From the NCBI GenBank assembly GCA_964445815.1, contig CAYULW010000002.1, positions 310,001-374,000 on the forward strand: DNA of 64,000 bases. Direction: 5' to 3'. Made by a program: the position numbers and the translations under genes. Source of the DNA: CAYULW01 sp964445815. Lineage in GTDB: Bacteria > Bacteroidota > Bacteroidia > Flavobacteriales_E > Vicingaceae. The notes beneath the pieces are model-generated. The model was not told the origin of the DNA. It saw only the letters and a program-made list of their open reading frames with translations, and ran no database searches. Position 1 is the stretch's first letter; each line of letters starts with the position of its first letter. Shown piece after piece: positions 43,601-51,161 of this stretch.

Positions 43601-45898
43601 ACAAGAAGTGCGGCCTATGGTTTGCCAACTCTTGAAGCGAGAAATGATGCCTTTGATAAAGCAGTGGCTTATGAGCAGGCTAGTCAGCAAAAAGAGTTAG
43701 AGTCTGCTCAGTATTTTGCGCAAGCCAATGCTTCAGAGTACAATAAGAATGAAGCCTTGATTAATGATGCTGATAATTACGGAGAGGGCTTTGAGTCTAG
43801 TAATTTAGACATAGCACAATTACTTGCAGATGAAGCAGAGGTGTATTTTAATAATGGCTTAGAAGTTCGGGCGACTATTAATCCTGAAGATAGAGCTTCA
43901 AAACAAAAAGCGGAATTACAAAAGGCCTACGATTATGAAATGTTGGCACTTGAGAAACAAAAACAAGCGTTAAAGATTTTAAAGATAGTTGATGATGAAT
44001 ATCAGACTAATCCGGAAGGGAAGACTTTTGATTTAAATACTGTCACATCAGTTCAAATTACGGAGCCAAGCATAATTGCATTAAATGATGCAGCGATTGC
44101 ACGTCAAGGCGGAGATTCCCTGACCAATGAAATAAATGTTTTGGAAGCTAGAGTAGAGGAACTGAACAGGCAATTGGTTGCTGCACCCGATGCAGATGAA
44201 AAACTGAAGATAGAAGCGGAAATTGAAACTGTAAATAGCGAAAAGACAAGATTAACCAAGCTGGTTGATCAATACTACGCCAGAGCAACTGAAATTGAAG
44301 CAGAACAAAGACAAGAAGCCAATGCTATGGCAAATGTCTTAAAACCAGCTTCAGTTCAAGAAAACCTTACTACTATTGACCTTGATACAGTGACGATAGA
44401 AGATAGCCGCAAAGAGATTGTCGTGCAGTCGAAAGCTTACGTTGATTATTTAAATAGCGCCAATCAGCAAGCTAGGGCGGTGAAGAATGCACAATCTGAT
44501 TATGCTTTAGCACAGGATTTGGTGGAAGAAAAAATACGTTTGCAAAAAGAGGCTAAGGTCATACAAAGTCAAATTGCTCAAGCGCAGGATGAAGAGCAAA
44601 AGCAACAATTGATTAAATCAGCAGACATAATTAATCTTAAGTTGCAAGCTACAGAAAACAGCATTGATTCAATAAGTGATCTCATCAAACTGAACAACTT
44701 TGTCATTAAGCAAAGCCAGCAAAAGATGAACAATGCAATTTCAGGGTTAACAGAGTTGGAAAAGGCTGAAATTGTAAAAATCGCGAATGACAATATTGAT
44801 CCGGAAGCCATAGTGCCGGATGAAGCTCTGGCAGACACCAATTTAGATGGAAATACCCAAACCGGAAGTGGACAATTAGACAATACAGAAACGAGTTTGG
44901 GTAATACTCAATTACCCAATCTTGATAATACAAGTGATCCGATTCAGTCAGATCAGAATGAGGATGTTAACGTAGATGATGCTAATCCGAATAATGTTGA
45001 AAATCAAGATGTGCAGTCTGATGATTCACAAACCGATGACAATTCCGGTACACAAAGACTTGATCCAATCAAAAGGTCGGGAACGCCTTCACTTTCATTA
45101 GCCGAAATAGATCGCATACCAAATCGTGTGACCTCTACCATTTTCATGAAAATAGCAAGCACAGAATCGCATTATAGTGTTAATAATCCAATTCCTGTAG
45201 ATCCCAAAATGCCTGAAGGCTTAGTTTACAAAGTACAGATAGGGGCTTTTAGAAATCCGATTCCGCAGAATTTGTTTAAAGGGTTTGCACCATTGATGGC
45301 AGAGAAAACAACAAGTGGAATTACCAGATATACGGCAGGTATTTTTGTGTCTGAACGAGATGCTGTAATTGCCAGAAATGAAATAAGAACTTTAGGATAT
45401 AAAGATGCCTTCGTTGTAGCCTTTTTAAATGGAAAAAGGGTGAGTATTTCTCAGGCTAGACAAACGGATAAAAGTGCTTCTAATCTGGCAGATGATGTCA
45501 GGAATCCAAGTGAATCAGGTTCAACTGAAAACAGCACGAATAATGTTCAAAGAACAAAAACGGGTAGCACAGAAGGCTTGTCTAACAGATTTAAGACTCA
45601 GGCAAATATCATCTCGGTAAAAAATGCAAATACGGTTGAGGGCTTATACTATACGGTGCAAATTGGTGTTTTCTCGAAACCACTTTCAGATCAAAAATTC
45701 GCTAACTATAAGGACTTAAATGTAAAAGAATTGTCGGGAGGACTAATTCGATACAACTCGGGAATATTTACAAATGCAGTTGATGCCAACAATTTAAAAA
45801 ATCAGATTGTTGCTCAGATACCAGATGCCTTTGTGGTGGCATATTATAAAGGGAAACGCATTTCTTTAAACGAGGCAGCTCGTATCTCAAATCAATAA
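40613..45898 (+). CDS. PorE-like giant: TPR, PD40, CRD, coiled coil, two SPOR domains
   Basis: A signal peptide (MKRCIFFILILLVNSSLLLA) starts a 1761-residue protein. TPR-type repeats span about 25-130 (AKPLFTQLLALYPKDPNYNF), and PD40/WD40-like strands about 195-345 (FIHPDGRTLYFASKGHSSMG). A carboxypeptidase-regulatory domain lies at about 350-420. A vast Gln/Glu/Lys-rich coiled coil spans about 490-1420, then an acidic Asn/Asp linker. Two SPOR domains close the protein, from about 1536 (VYKVQIGAFRNP) and 1677 (YYTVQIGVFSKP). TPR-PD40-CRD is the order of the T9SS protein PorE, where OmpA normally binds peptidoglycan; here SPOR pairs may do so. Role inferred: envelope scaffold. Confidence 0.85.
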   Translation: MKRCIFFILILLVNSSLLLAQEDFKSEEELKQKANALFEQEKLVEAKPLFTQLLALYPKDPNYNFKYGACLMASQADKQEAITYLQFAVNSPNVDPLAYYYLGRAHHLNYNFAKAVKAYSRFKTKGNTEDKTKYQIERQIQMCKNGNDLLSRINEVQVLDKQEISESDFFRIYDLKGIDGKIIAKPEDFMSKYDQKIDERSIIYLPPDAKEVYYSSYGKKGENGRDIYKAVKLGNGNWSEPVRLGEGINTPYDENYAFIHPDGRTLYFASKGHSSMGGYDLFMSTFDQTTNEWTEPENLDFAFSSADDDVLFISDEDKSLAFFASNRSNASGRMTVYKVKVKKEPADITIIQGEFIAESNPTNKKAKITVIDPETNQTVGVYETDADGKYQVEFNQRGGVYQFNIETTEDAPIHTGTVNVPDQDEFEVLGQELRLVGEGDNQQLVIKNIFDGTALPRNQSGPRVSSELLRLKANLDVNLDAGEVLAIEQRANSTTSEIDNSDNNQVSEDKPQDQSSADATLLVEKADQIEADLDQKLEQVNKAKNLAYKNAKEQSKSAKEQLANTEANANDQSKSESRNEAERTALSAAYGTSLGNEMARIEKQLQEQKETLSLAKDKAQNNDFQAASQLISQVEATNANTKEPVENLQEKKRSIQNNIQENAEILSDLSEKKVAFEKESERLEIKIDSINVLLEQSDDEAKAELTQQSNDYQLDREDLSYQLKTTENKYNAALANEKALQVELEQVELLEQELNLPNNDVVEEFGESDVQSLNNQISEFKTNNQLAYTDVSSENDNANANLSSGTPPQTSPENFTSINSLNSYYQDQIYKTEAIADGDLKQARKTEIIEDWKAELSKRQVEKENELANQTNERVKQQTRAEIDQIANKIQELDQQSLTIQSDLANNTQQSENQNSSTSTENTFLENSSANLNLSSPIEQDIDVSGVDENSLIPEEYTDLNFKQEFIYGSSNSTLQVRSAKKSLAQAATYSKKAEDTRSAAYGLPTLEARNDAFDKAVAYEQASQQKELESAQYFAQANASEYNKNEALINDADNYGEGFESSNLDIAQLLADEAEVYFNNGLEVRATINPEDRASKQKAELQKAYDYEMLALEKQKQALKILKIVDDEYQTNPEGKTFDLNTVTSVQITEPSIIALNDAAIARQGGDSLTNEINVLEARVEELNRQLVAAPDADEKLKIEAEIETVNSEKTRLTKLVDQYYARATEIEAEQRQEANAMANVLKPASVQENLTTIDLDTVTIEDSRKEIVVQSKAYVDYLNSANQQARAVKNAQSDYALAQDLVEEKIRLQKEAKVIQSQIAQAQDEEQKQQLIKSADIINLKLQATENSIDSISDLIKLNNFVIKQSQQKMNNAISGLTELEKAEIVKIANDNIDPEAIVPDEALADTNLDGNTQTGSGQLDNTETSLGNTQLPNLDNTSDPIQSDQNEDVNVDDANPNNVENQDVQSDDSQTDDNSGTQRLDPIKRSGTPSLSLAEIDRIPNRVTSTIFMKIASTESHYSVNNPIPVDPKMPEGLVYKVQIGAFRNPIPQNLFKGFAPLMAEKTTSGITRYTAGIFVSERDAVIARNEIRTLGYKDAFVVAFLNGKRVSISQARQTDKSASNLADDVRNPSESGSTENSTNNVQRTKTGSTEGLSNRFKTQANIISVKNANTVEGLYYTVQIGVFSKPLSDQKFANYKDLNVKELSGGLIRYNSGIFTNAVDANNLKNQIVAQIPDAFVVAYYKGKRISLNEAARISNQ

Positions 45899-45907
45899 AC
45901 CAAAAAA

Positions 45908-46177
45908 ATGAAAACAGATCTTCAAGAAAAAGTTGACATCCTCGAGGAGCAAACAGACCTTAAGAAACTCATACTTTTCAATGATGATTTCAATACGTTT
46001 GATCACGTTATCAGATGTTTGGTATCTGTATGCGACCATGACGCTCATCAGGCTGAACAATGCGCATATATTGTTCACTATAAGGGAAAATGTGTGGTAA
46101 AGAAAGGAGGTTTTGACCAACTGAAAGAGATGAAAGTGGCATTGGAATTGCAGAGCCTTACCGTAGAAATTAAATAG
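45908..46177 (+). CDS. clpS: ClpS, adaptor of the ClpAP/ClpCP protease
   Basis: The signature LILFNDDFNTFDHVIRCLVS and the following HQAEQCAYIVHYKGKCVVKKG are those of ClpS, including the N-D-D-x-x-T motif that binds N-degron substrates. It delivers proteins with bulky N-terminal residues to the Clp protease. At 89 residues it has the usual length. It starts 10 bases after the SPOR protein gene and 12 bases before an M48 lipoprotein gene. Confidence 0.95.
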   Translation: MKTDLQEKVDILEEQTDLKKLILFNDDFNTFDHVIRCLVSVCDHDAHQAEQCAYIVHYKGKCVVKKGGFDQLKEMKVALELQSLTVEIK

Positions 46178-46189
46178 TACAAGATAAAA

Positions 46190-46981
46190 ATGAAAAAGAC
46201 CTTTTTGATAATAGGATTATTACTGTTAATGGTGCATTGCAGCAAGGTTCCTGTAACCGGAAGAAAGCAACTAAAAATTATTCCGACCAGTCAAATGTCT
46301 CAGTTGAGCTTTTCTCAATATGAACAAGTCAAACAACAAACTCCACCATTACCGGATTCTGACCCACGAGTTATACAAGTTAAAAAAGTAGGTCAGAAGA
46401 TTGCAACAGCGGTTAATACCTATCTTTCCCAAAATGGATTTAAAGACAGAGTGAGTCAGTTTGAATGGGAGTTTAATGTAGTTGATGAACCAACGGTAAA
46501 TGCGTGGTGTATGCCTGGAGGAAAAGTAATGTTTTATACCGGAATTATGGGTATTTGTCAGGATGAAGTTGGCATTGCAACAGTTATGGGGCATGAAATT
46601 GCACATGCCGTAGGACGACATGGTAATGAAAGGATGAGTCAGCAGATGGCCATTCAAATGGGGGGAATGGCTATTGGAACAGCAATGGATCAGCAACCTG
46701 AGATGACGAAAAATATTTTTATGACTGCGATTGGTGCAGGTTCTCAATTGGGAATGCTAAAATTTTCTAGAAGTAACGAATCTGAAGCCGATCAAATGGG
46801 CTTGGTTTTTATGGCAATGGCGGGTTATGATCCCGGAGTTGCTGTAGACTTTTGGGAGCGCATGGCTGCAAATAAAGGGGGAGAAGCCCCACCGGAGTTC
46901 ATGAGTACACATCCTAGTGATGAAAGGCGAATAGCAGACATCAAAGCGTTCTTGCCTGAAGCGAGAAAATACATGAAGTAA
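46190..46981 (+). CDS. M48-family zinc metalloprotease, lipoprotein
   Basis: A lipobox (MVHC, Cys17) is followed by PVTGRKQL, the typical start of LoiP/YcaL-type peptidases. The zinc motif is HEIAHAVGRHGNERMS, with the third ligand Glu in SNESEADQMGLVFM. It works in the envelope, where relatives degrade misfolded outer-membrane proteins. It ends the plus-strand run and is closed by a strong terminator shared with the bTHX gene. Confidence 0.93.
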   Translation: MKKTFLIIGLLLLMVHCSKVPVTGRKQLKIIPTSQMSQLSFSQYEQVKQQTPPLPDSDPRVIQVKKVGQKIATAVNTYLSQNGFKDRVSQFEWEFNVVDEPTVNAWCMPGGKVMFYTGIMGICQDEVGIATVMGHEIAHAVGRHGNERMSQQMAIQMGGMAIGTAMDQQPEMTKNIFMTAIGAGSQLGMLKFSRSNESEADQMGLVFMAMAGYDPGVAVDFWERMAANKGGEAPPEFMSTHPSDERRIADIKAFLPEARKYMK

Positions 46982-47000
46982 AAATAGATTCGAGAAAATG

Positions 47001-47028
47001 AAAAAGGGGAGCAAAGCTCCCCTTTTTT
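47001..47028. terminator. Bidirectional terminator between the M48 and bTHX genes
   Basis: AAAAAGGGGAGC, a 3-base loop, then GCTCCCCTTTTTT: a GC-rich perfect stem with A- and T-runs on both sides. It serves two convergent genes; its edge is one base from the bTHX stop. Confidence 0.92.
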
Positions 47029-47029
47029 A

Positions 47030-47266
47030 TTAAGATGTCTTCTTTTTAGTAGAAGTCGTTTTTTTTGCTGTACTTTTTTGACTTGTGGTTTTCTTAGCGG
47101 TACTCGCCTTTTTGCTTGTTGCTGTTTTTGTTGTTTTCTTGGCAGTACTTTTTTTCGCTTTTGGCTTTTCAACTACAACAACTTGTTTCTTTTTTCTTTG
47201 TCTGCTCACACCGGCAGATCCGGCCTTTCTTTTGCCTTTTTTTGTTTTGATATCTCCTTTACCCAT
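47030..47266 (-). CDS. Ribosomal protein bTHX with a histone-H1-like tail
   Basis: The first 27 residues (MGKGDIKTKKGKRKAGSAGV then SRQRKKK) match the small-subunit protein bTHX, which starts MGKGD and is about that size. The remaining 50 residues are almost only Lys, Thr, Ser and Ala in AKKTT-like units (for example KSTAKKTTKTATSKKAST), as in histone-H1-like bacterial DNA-binding proteins. The tail may bind rRNA or DNA. A TATATTTG box lies 24 bases before the ATG. It is next to the HU gene, with a terminator between. Confidence 0.8.
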   Translation of the reverse strand: MGKGDIKTKKGKRKAGSAGVSRQRKKKQVVVVEKPKAKKSTAKKTTKTATSKKASTAKKTTSQKSTAKKTTSTKKKTS

Positions 47267-47290
47267 TATCCTTTATTTTTTGATTCCCAA

Positions 47291-47298
47291 CAAATATA
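47291..47298 (-). promoter_or_regulatory. -7 box TATATTTG of the bTHX gene
   Basis: An exact TAnnTTTG match on the minus strand, 24 bases before the ATG at 47266. Confidence 0.55.
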
Positions 47299-47331
47299 AA
47301 AAAATTGATAATCCACTACCGATTGGACATA

Positions 47332-47366
47332 AAAAAACCCCTTGTAATTTTTACAAGGGGTTTTTT
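47332..47366. terminator. Terminator after the HU gene
   Basis: AAAAAACCCCTTGTAA and TTACAAGGGGTTTTTT are perfect complements around a 3-base loop. It lies 17 bases past the HU stop on the minus strand and ends transcription before the bTHX promoter. Confidence 0.92.
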
Positions 47367-47382
47367 ATTCTTTTAGTCGTAA

Positions 47383-47655
47383 TTAGTTTACGCTTCCTGA
47401 TAAGTCAGAACCTGCTTTAAACTTAACTACATTTTTAGCAGCAATGTTGATTTCTTTTCCTGTTTGAGGATTTCTTCCTTTTCTAGCAGCTCTTTTAGAT
47501 ACTGAGAATGTTCCAAAACCAACAAGAGCAACTTTATCACCTTTTTTAAGTGCACTACCTGTAGCACCAATAAATGCGTCTAATGCTCTTTTTGCGTCAG
47601 CTTTTGAAAGTCCAGCTCCGTCAGCCATTGAATCGATTAATTCTGCTTTGTTCAT
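47383..47655 (-). CDS. HU-family nucleoid protein
   Basis: Ninety residues with the full HU/IHF pattern: MNKAELIDSMADGAGLSKAD at the start, VGFGTFSVSKRAARKGRNPQ with the beta arm (GRNPQTG) that bends DNA, and the final KFKAGSDL. It coats and bends chromosomal DNA as a dimer. Promoter boxes at 47707-47714 (TATATTTG) with a TTG 19 bases upstream give a leader of about 45 bases. Confidence 0.96.
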   Translation of the reverse strand: MNKAELIDSMADGAGLSKADAKRALDAFIGATGSALKKGDKVALVGFGTFSVSKRAARKGRNPQTGKEINIAAKNVVKFKAGSDLSGSVN

Positions 47656-47706
47656 TTTTTTAATTTTTAAATTATAAATTAGATTAATACTTCATTGAAG
47701 CGAGTA

Positions 47707-47736
47707 CAAATATATACGAAAAGCCAAGCGGTGCAA
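47707..47736 (-). promoter_or_regulatory. HU promoter: TTG -33 and TATATTTG -7
   Basis: On the minus strand TTG (47734-47736) and TATATTTG (47707-47714) are 19 bases apart, the usual layout of Bacteroidota primary promoters. It is one of the clearest in the window. Confidence 0.7.
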
Positions 47737-47831
47737 GGATTTCAGAAAAAAACAGGCCATTTTGTTGAAAAGTACAGCCGAATGTTAATAAACCGGTAGT
47801 CATTTGCCCTTAAATCTTAGAAAAGCCTTTG

Positions 47832-49001
47832 CTAGCGGCCATTTACTTTGATTCGATTGGCCATATTCGCTACTCGTTTTCGGAGCACTTCCATTGATTC
47901 ATTTTGCTCTCCATAACTCAACACGATACCCATTCTACGATTTATGCGAGTAGAAGGCTTACCAAAAACTCTAAAATCACAATTGGCATGTTCTGAAACT
48001 ATTTCTACATTAGAGATATTGGGTTGTTCAGAACTTTCATCCTTAGCCAATACCACTGCATTAGCTCCCGAACGTTCAAGGTGTATTTCAGGAATAGGAA
48101 TGCCTAAGATGGCTCTCAGATGCAGCTCAAATTCATTGAGGTTTTGCGTTCCGGCGAGGGTAACCATCCCTGTATCATGTGGTCGAGGGGACAGTTCAGA
48201 GAAGTAAACCTCGTTTTTACCAATGAAAAACTCTACACCCCAGATTCCTGCACCACCAAGTTCATCGGTTACTTTTTGAGCCATTTGCTGAGCTTCTTTC
48301 AACAAATGTGCTTTCATTGGCATGGGTTGCCAACTTTCTTGGTAATCTCCACCTTCCTGTCGGTGACCGATCGGAGGACAAAATAAAGTAGGCCCCTTTT
48401 TTTGACTAACCGTCAATAAAGTAATCTCAAACTCAAAAGAAATGAACTCTTCAATAATGACTTCCATTTTATCACCTCTGGCTCCTTCACATGCATAATT
48501 CCATGAGGCTTCCAAATCTGATTTTGAATTGGCAATGCTTTGTCCTTTGCCGGAAGATGACATCAGCGGTTTAATGACACATGGGAAACCAACATGATCA
48601 GCAGCGGAGAGTAATTCAGTGAGATTTTGAGCATAAGCATATTTTGCCGTTTTTAAATTCAATTGTTTTGCTGCCAAATCCCTGATCGCCTTTCTGTCCA
48701 TGGTATAGTTGACTGCTTTTGCGGAAGGAACAACTTGAATCCCCATTTTCTCAAAGTCATATAATTTCTCTGTACGAATGGCCTCAATTTCCGGAACAAT
48801 AAAATCAGGTTGATGTTGCTTTACCAATTGTTCCAGAGCATCTCCATCTAACATGTTAATCACCGCCTTATCATCGGCGACCTTCATAGCAGGTGCATGA
48901 TCATAACTGTCTACGGCAATGACTTTATGCCCATAACGTTGGCAACTGATTACAAATTCTTTCCCCAATTCTCCTGATCCTAGTAATAAAAAGGTCTTCA
49001 T
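47832..49001 (-). CDS. purT: Formate-dependent GAR transformylase
   Basis: The ATP-grasp enzyme is recognised by MKTFLLLGSGELGKEFVIS, then the central CVIKPLMSSSGKGQSIANS, then GVEFFIGKNEVYFSELSPRPHDTGMVTL. It uses ATP and formate to formylate glycinamide ribonucleotide in purine synthesis. Length (389) is normal for PurT. It is divergent from the CoA-binding-protein gene, with only 67 bases between. Confidence 0.96.
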   Translation of the reverse strand: MKTFLLLGSGELGKEFVISCQRYGHKVIAVDSYDHAPAMKVADDKAVINMLDGDALEQLVKQHQPDFIVPEIEAIRTEKLYDFEKMGIQVVPSAKAVNYTMDRKAIRDLAAKQLNLKTAKYAYAQNLTELLSAADHVGFPCVIKPLMSSSGKGQSIANSKSDLEASWNYACEGARGDKMEVIIEEFISFEFEITLLTVSQKKGPTLFCPPIGHRQEGGDYQESWQPMPMKAHLLKEAQQMAQKVTDELGGAGIWGVEFFIGKNEVYFSELSPRPHDTGMVTLAGTQNLNEFELHLRAILGIPIPEIHLERSGANAVVLAKDESSEQPNISNVEIVSEHANCDFRVFGKPSTRINRRMGIVLSYGEQNESMEVLRKRVANMANRIKVNGR

Positions 49002-49056
49002 ACTAACGTTTTAAATGTTTTTCCAATGTTAAGCAATTAGAGCATTAATTAGGGCA

Positions 49057-49064
49057 TAAATTTG
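49057..49064 (+). promoter_or_regulatory. -7 box TAAATTTG, 4 nt before the start at 49069
   Basis: An exact TAnnTTTG match with TATC between it and the ATG. No good -33 TTG was seen at the usual distance. Confidence 0.55.
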
Positions 49065-49068
49065 TATC

Positions 49069-49434
49069 ATGGAAAATAAAAAGACCTTGATTATAGGTGC
49101 ATCAACCAATCCTTCTCGTTATGCATATCTGGCGGCAAACCGACTGTTAGACAATGGATATCCGATTGAACTATTGGGGATAAAAAAGGGAGAAATAAGA
49201 GGACACGAAATAAAAAATAGGCGAGATCATTTTTCTGATATCCATACTGTTACACTATATGTTGGACCAAAGCATCAAGAAGAATACATTGATTTTGTTA
49301 TCGGCTTAAAACCCCAGCGTGTTATTTTTAATCCGGGGACATGGAATGATGAATTTGTTCAAAGTTTGAAAGAAGAAAATATAGATGTTTTGGATGCATG
49401 CACATTGGTTATGCTTTCAGCCCATACCTATTGA
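49069..49434 (+). CDS. CoA-binding-domain protein (YccU-like)
   Basis: The Rossmann start KTLIIGASTNPSRYAYLAAN, the central YPIELLGIKKGEI and PQRVIFNPGTWNDEF are the pattern of single-domain CoA-binding proteins of the YccU kind. These are close relatives of the succinyl-CoA synthetase CoA-binding domain but have no proven reaction. The 121-residue length is normal. A hairpin follows the stop, at 49437. Confidence 0.9.
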   Translation: MENKKTLIIGASTNPSRYAYLAANRLLDNGYPIELLGIKKGEIRGHEIKNRRDHFSDIHTVTLYVGPKHQEEYIDFVIGLKPQRVIFNPGTWNDEFVQSLKEENIDVLDACTLVMLSAHTY

Positions 49435-49436
49435 TC

Positions 49437-49463
49437 AATTGGCTTTTTTTTCGAAAGCCAAAT
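49437..49463 (+). terminator. Possible terminator of the CoA-binding-protein gene
   Basis: AATTGGCTTT and AAAGCCAAATT pair (one bulged A) around a T-rich loop, starting 2 bases after the stop. No T-run follows, so termination is uncertain. Confidence 0.4.
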
Positions 49464-49523
49464 TCTTATTCTTTTCAGAAGATAACTTTATTCTCAAAAG
49501 TGCGTTTATGAATTGTTAGCCAT

Positions 49524-49531
49524 TACTTTTG
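49524..49531 (+). promoter_or_regulatory. -7 box TACTTTTG, 4 nt before the start at 49536
   Basis: An exact TAnnTTTG match followed by CCGA and the ATG. It is the same box as at tRNA-Ser and gives the same 4-base spacing to the start codon as four other genes here. Confidence 0.6.
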
Positions 49532-49535
49532 CCGA

Positions 49536-50162
49536 ATGAATTCGATCACCTTAAAAAAGAGAAAAACATTTTCACGAAAAACCACCCAGTATCACCATTA
49601 TTACAGGAGGAAGGGAGTGTATGAGTTTTTGTTTAAAAACCTTTACAAACTACTGATAGGTTTAGGTCTTTTAATGGGTTTAATCTTAGGTTTTCAATTC
49701 GCATTTCCGGACTTTAATGTTACTTTTCTGGCTTTTCTGAATGACGTTCCCGATATCCCTGTGATTAGCTTATTTTTCATCTCGGAATCTTTCTTAGGTC
49801 TTATACCACCTGACTTATTCATCATCTGGGCACAAAAATTCTCTCAACCTTACTGGATGGTATTTGGCTTAGCTGTTCTCTCTTATTTAGGAGGTCTAGT
49901 GTCCTACTTTATAGGTAAATACATTGGCCATATTGCTTTTTTAGAGCGCATGCTTTTGCCCGTCATTCAAAAACAAAAAGCGTTAATCAATCAGTTTGGA
50001 GGCATCATCATCATTTTTGCTGCTTTGTTTCCTTTGCCTTTTTCTCCAATTTGTATGGTAGCCGGTGCAGTAGATTATCAGTTCTTTCCTTTTGTGAGAT
50101 TAGCCTTGTTTCGCTTCCTAAGGTTTTTTGCTTATGCTATGGTATTGTTTCAGGTTTTTTAG
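49536..50162 (+). CDS. VTT-domain (DedA-like) membrane protein
   Basis: Two helices near 42-62 and 78-95, a re-entrant-like section (LFFISESFLGLIPPDLFIIW), and the stretch FGGIIIIFAALFPLPFSPIC followed by MVAGAVDY show the VTT/DedA fold. Such proteins scramble or flip lipid carriers at the inner membrane. The N-terminal 35 residues are very basic (KKRKTFSRKTTQYHHYYRRK). The gene is convergent with the methyltransferase and overlaps it by 26 bases. Confidence 0.78.
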   Translation: MNSITLKKRKTFSRKTTQYHHYYRRKGVYEFLFKNLYKLLIGLGLLMGLILGFQFAFPDFNVTFLAFLNDVPDIPVISLFFISESFLGLIPPDLFIIWAQKFSQPYWMVFGLAVLSYLGGLVSYFIGKYIGHIAFLERMLLPVIQKQKALINQFGGIIIIFAALFPLPFSPICMVAGAVDYQFFPFVRLALFRFLRFFAYAMVLFQVF

Positions 50163-51000
50163 CACAGATTAATCCATAAGTCCATAGTCCTCTATCTAAA
50201 GAGCTTAGTAAATAGTAACACATTTTGGTATTGGCTTCTTGTGTGGCAGAGAAGGGGCGACCAATTAATCTATGGTATAAGTTATACAGGTAAGCAGGAT
50301 AAAAAAAACGCCTTAATCGTTGAATAGAAGGACGGATAAGTGGGGTATAATCCAGACACTGAACGGATTCAAATTGAAGCGTGTTTAGATGTGTTTCATA
50401 CTCTTCAGCGGTGTCCAGCTTCGTGACTTTACAGCCATTAAAGGCATTGGCATATAAACATTCATCCTCCTCTTTACTCAATTTAGCTTTTCCTTGTAAA
50501 TTTTCTGCTAACACGATTCGTCCTCCGGGTTTTAATAACCTTTTGGCTTCACTCAAGAAGTCCATCTTTGGGTTTGCATAACAAATGCTCTCTATGCCAA
50601 TAATCACATCAAAAGACGCGTCTGCAAAAGTCGTCTTTGTGTAATCCATTATCTGAAAATCTGTAAGTGCTTCAACACCGTGACGTTGAGCATTTTCTTT
50701 AGCTTTCTCAATTTGATGCGGCGTAATACTAATGCCGGTGACATGACAACCAGTTTCTTTGGCTAAATGTATGGCAGAACCACCAACCCCACAGCCGGCA
50801 TCCAATACTTTATCTTCCGAATGAATACCTCCGAGTTGTATGACCTCCTGATTCAAATGAAACAGTGCCTGCGCTAAGTTCTTAGTTCCCTTTTTCCAGA
50901 GTCCCAGATTGAGCTGCATGTTTTTGTCCATGCCCCAGGCATCCCTGTAGGCATTATTACACTCTTCGTAATAGGTTATAATTTCCTCTTCAGCATTCAC
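50137..51000 (-). CDS. Class I SAM-dependent methyltransferase
   Basis: Motif I VLDAGCGVGGSAIHLAKETG, the acidic post-motif region and LKPGGRIVLAENLQGKAKLS identify a Rossmann-fold methyltransferase. The family resembles those that methylate quinones, tocopherol or sterol-like substrates (UbiE/gamma-TMT/SMT group). A C-terminal domain (about residues 215-287, RRFFYPAYLYNLYHRLIGRP) may bind the lipid. The overlap with the VTT gene is on the opposite strand. Substrate unknown. Confidence 0.85.
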   Translation of the reverse strand: MNAEEEIITYYEECNNAYRDAWGMDKNMQLNLGLWKKGTKNLAQALFHLNQEVIQLGGIHSEDKVLDAGCGVGGSAIHLAKETGCHVTGISITPHQIEKAKENAQRHGVEALTDFQIMDYTKTTFADASFDVIIGIESICYANPKMDFLSEAKRLLKPGGRIVLAENLQGKAKLSKEEDECLYANAFNGCKVTKLDTAEEYETHLNTLQFESVQCLDYTPLIRPSIQRLRRFFYPAYLYNLYHRLIGRPFSATQEANTKMCYYLLSSLDRGLWTYGLICAKKPETIP

Positions 51001-51161
51001 CCTGCCAAATTAATCAAGTCGTGGAGTATGAGAATTGGCTTTGGTCAATTAATTCACAGTTTTCTCACCATGTTTGATGATCTGAATTTATTTTTTAATA
51101 TTGAACGCAGAAATGGCGCAACCGAAAAGCCTTAAGAGTAGGAAGAATAAAACAAAACAAC

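Noticed and set aside
46825..47172. A lysine-rich minus-strand frame overlapping the bTHX gene in another frame
   Set aside because: The low-complexity repeats keep several frames open. The MGKGD frame at 47030-47266 has the recognisable protein and promoter.
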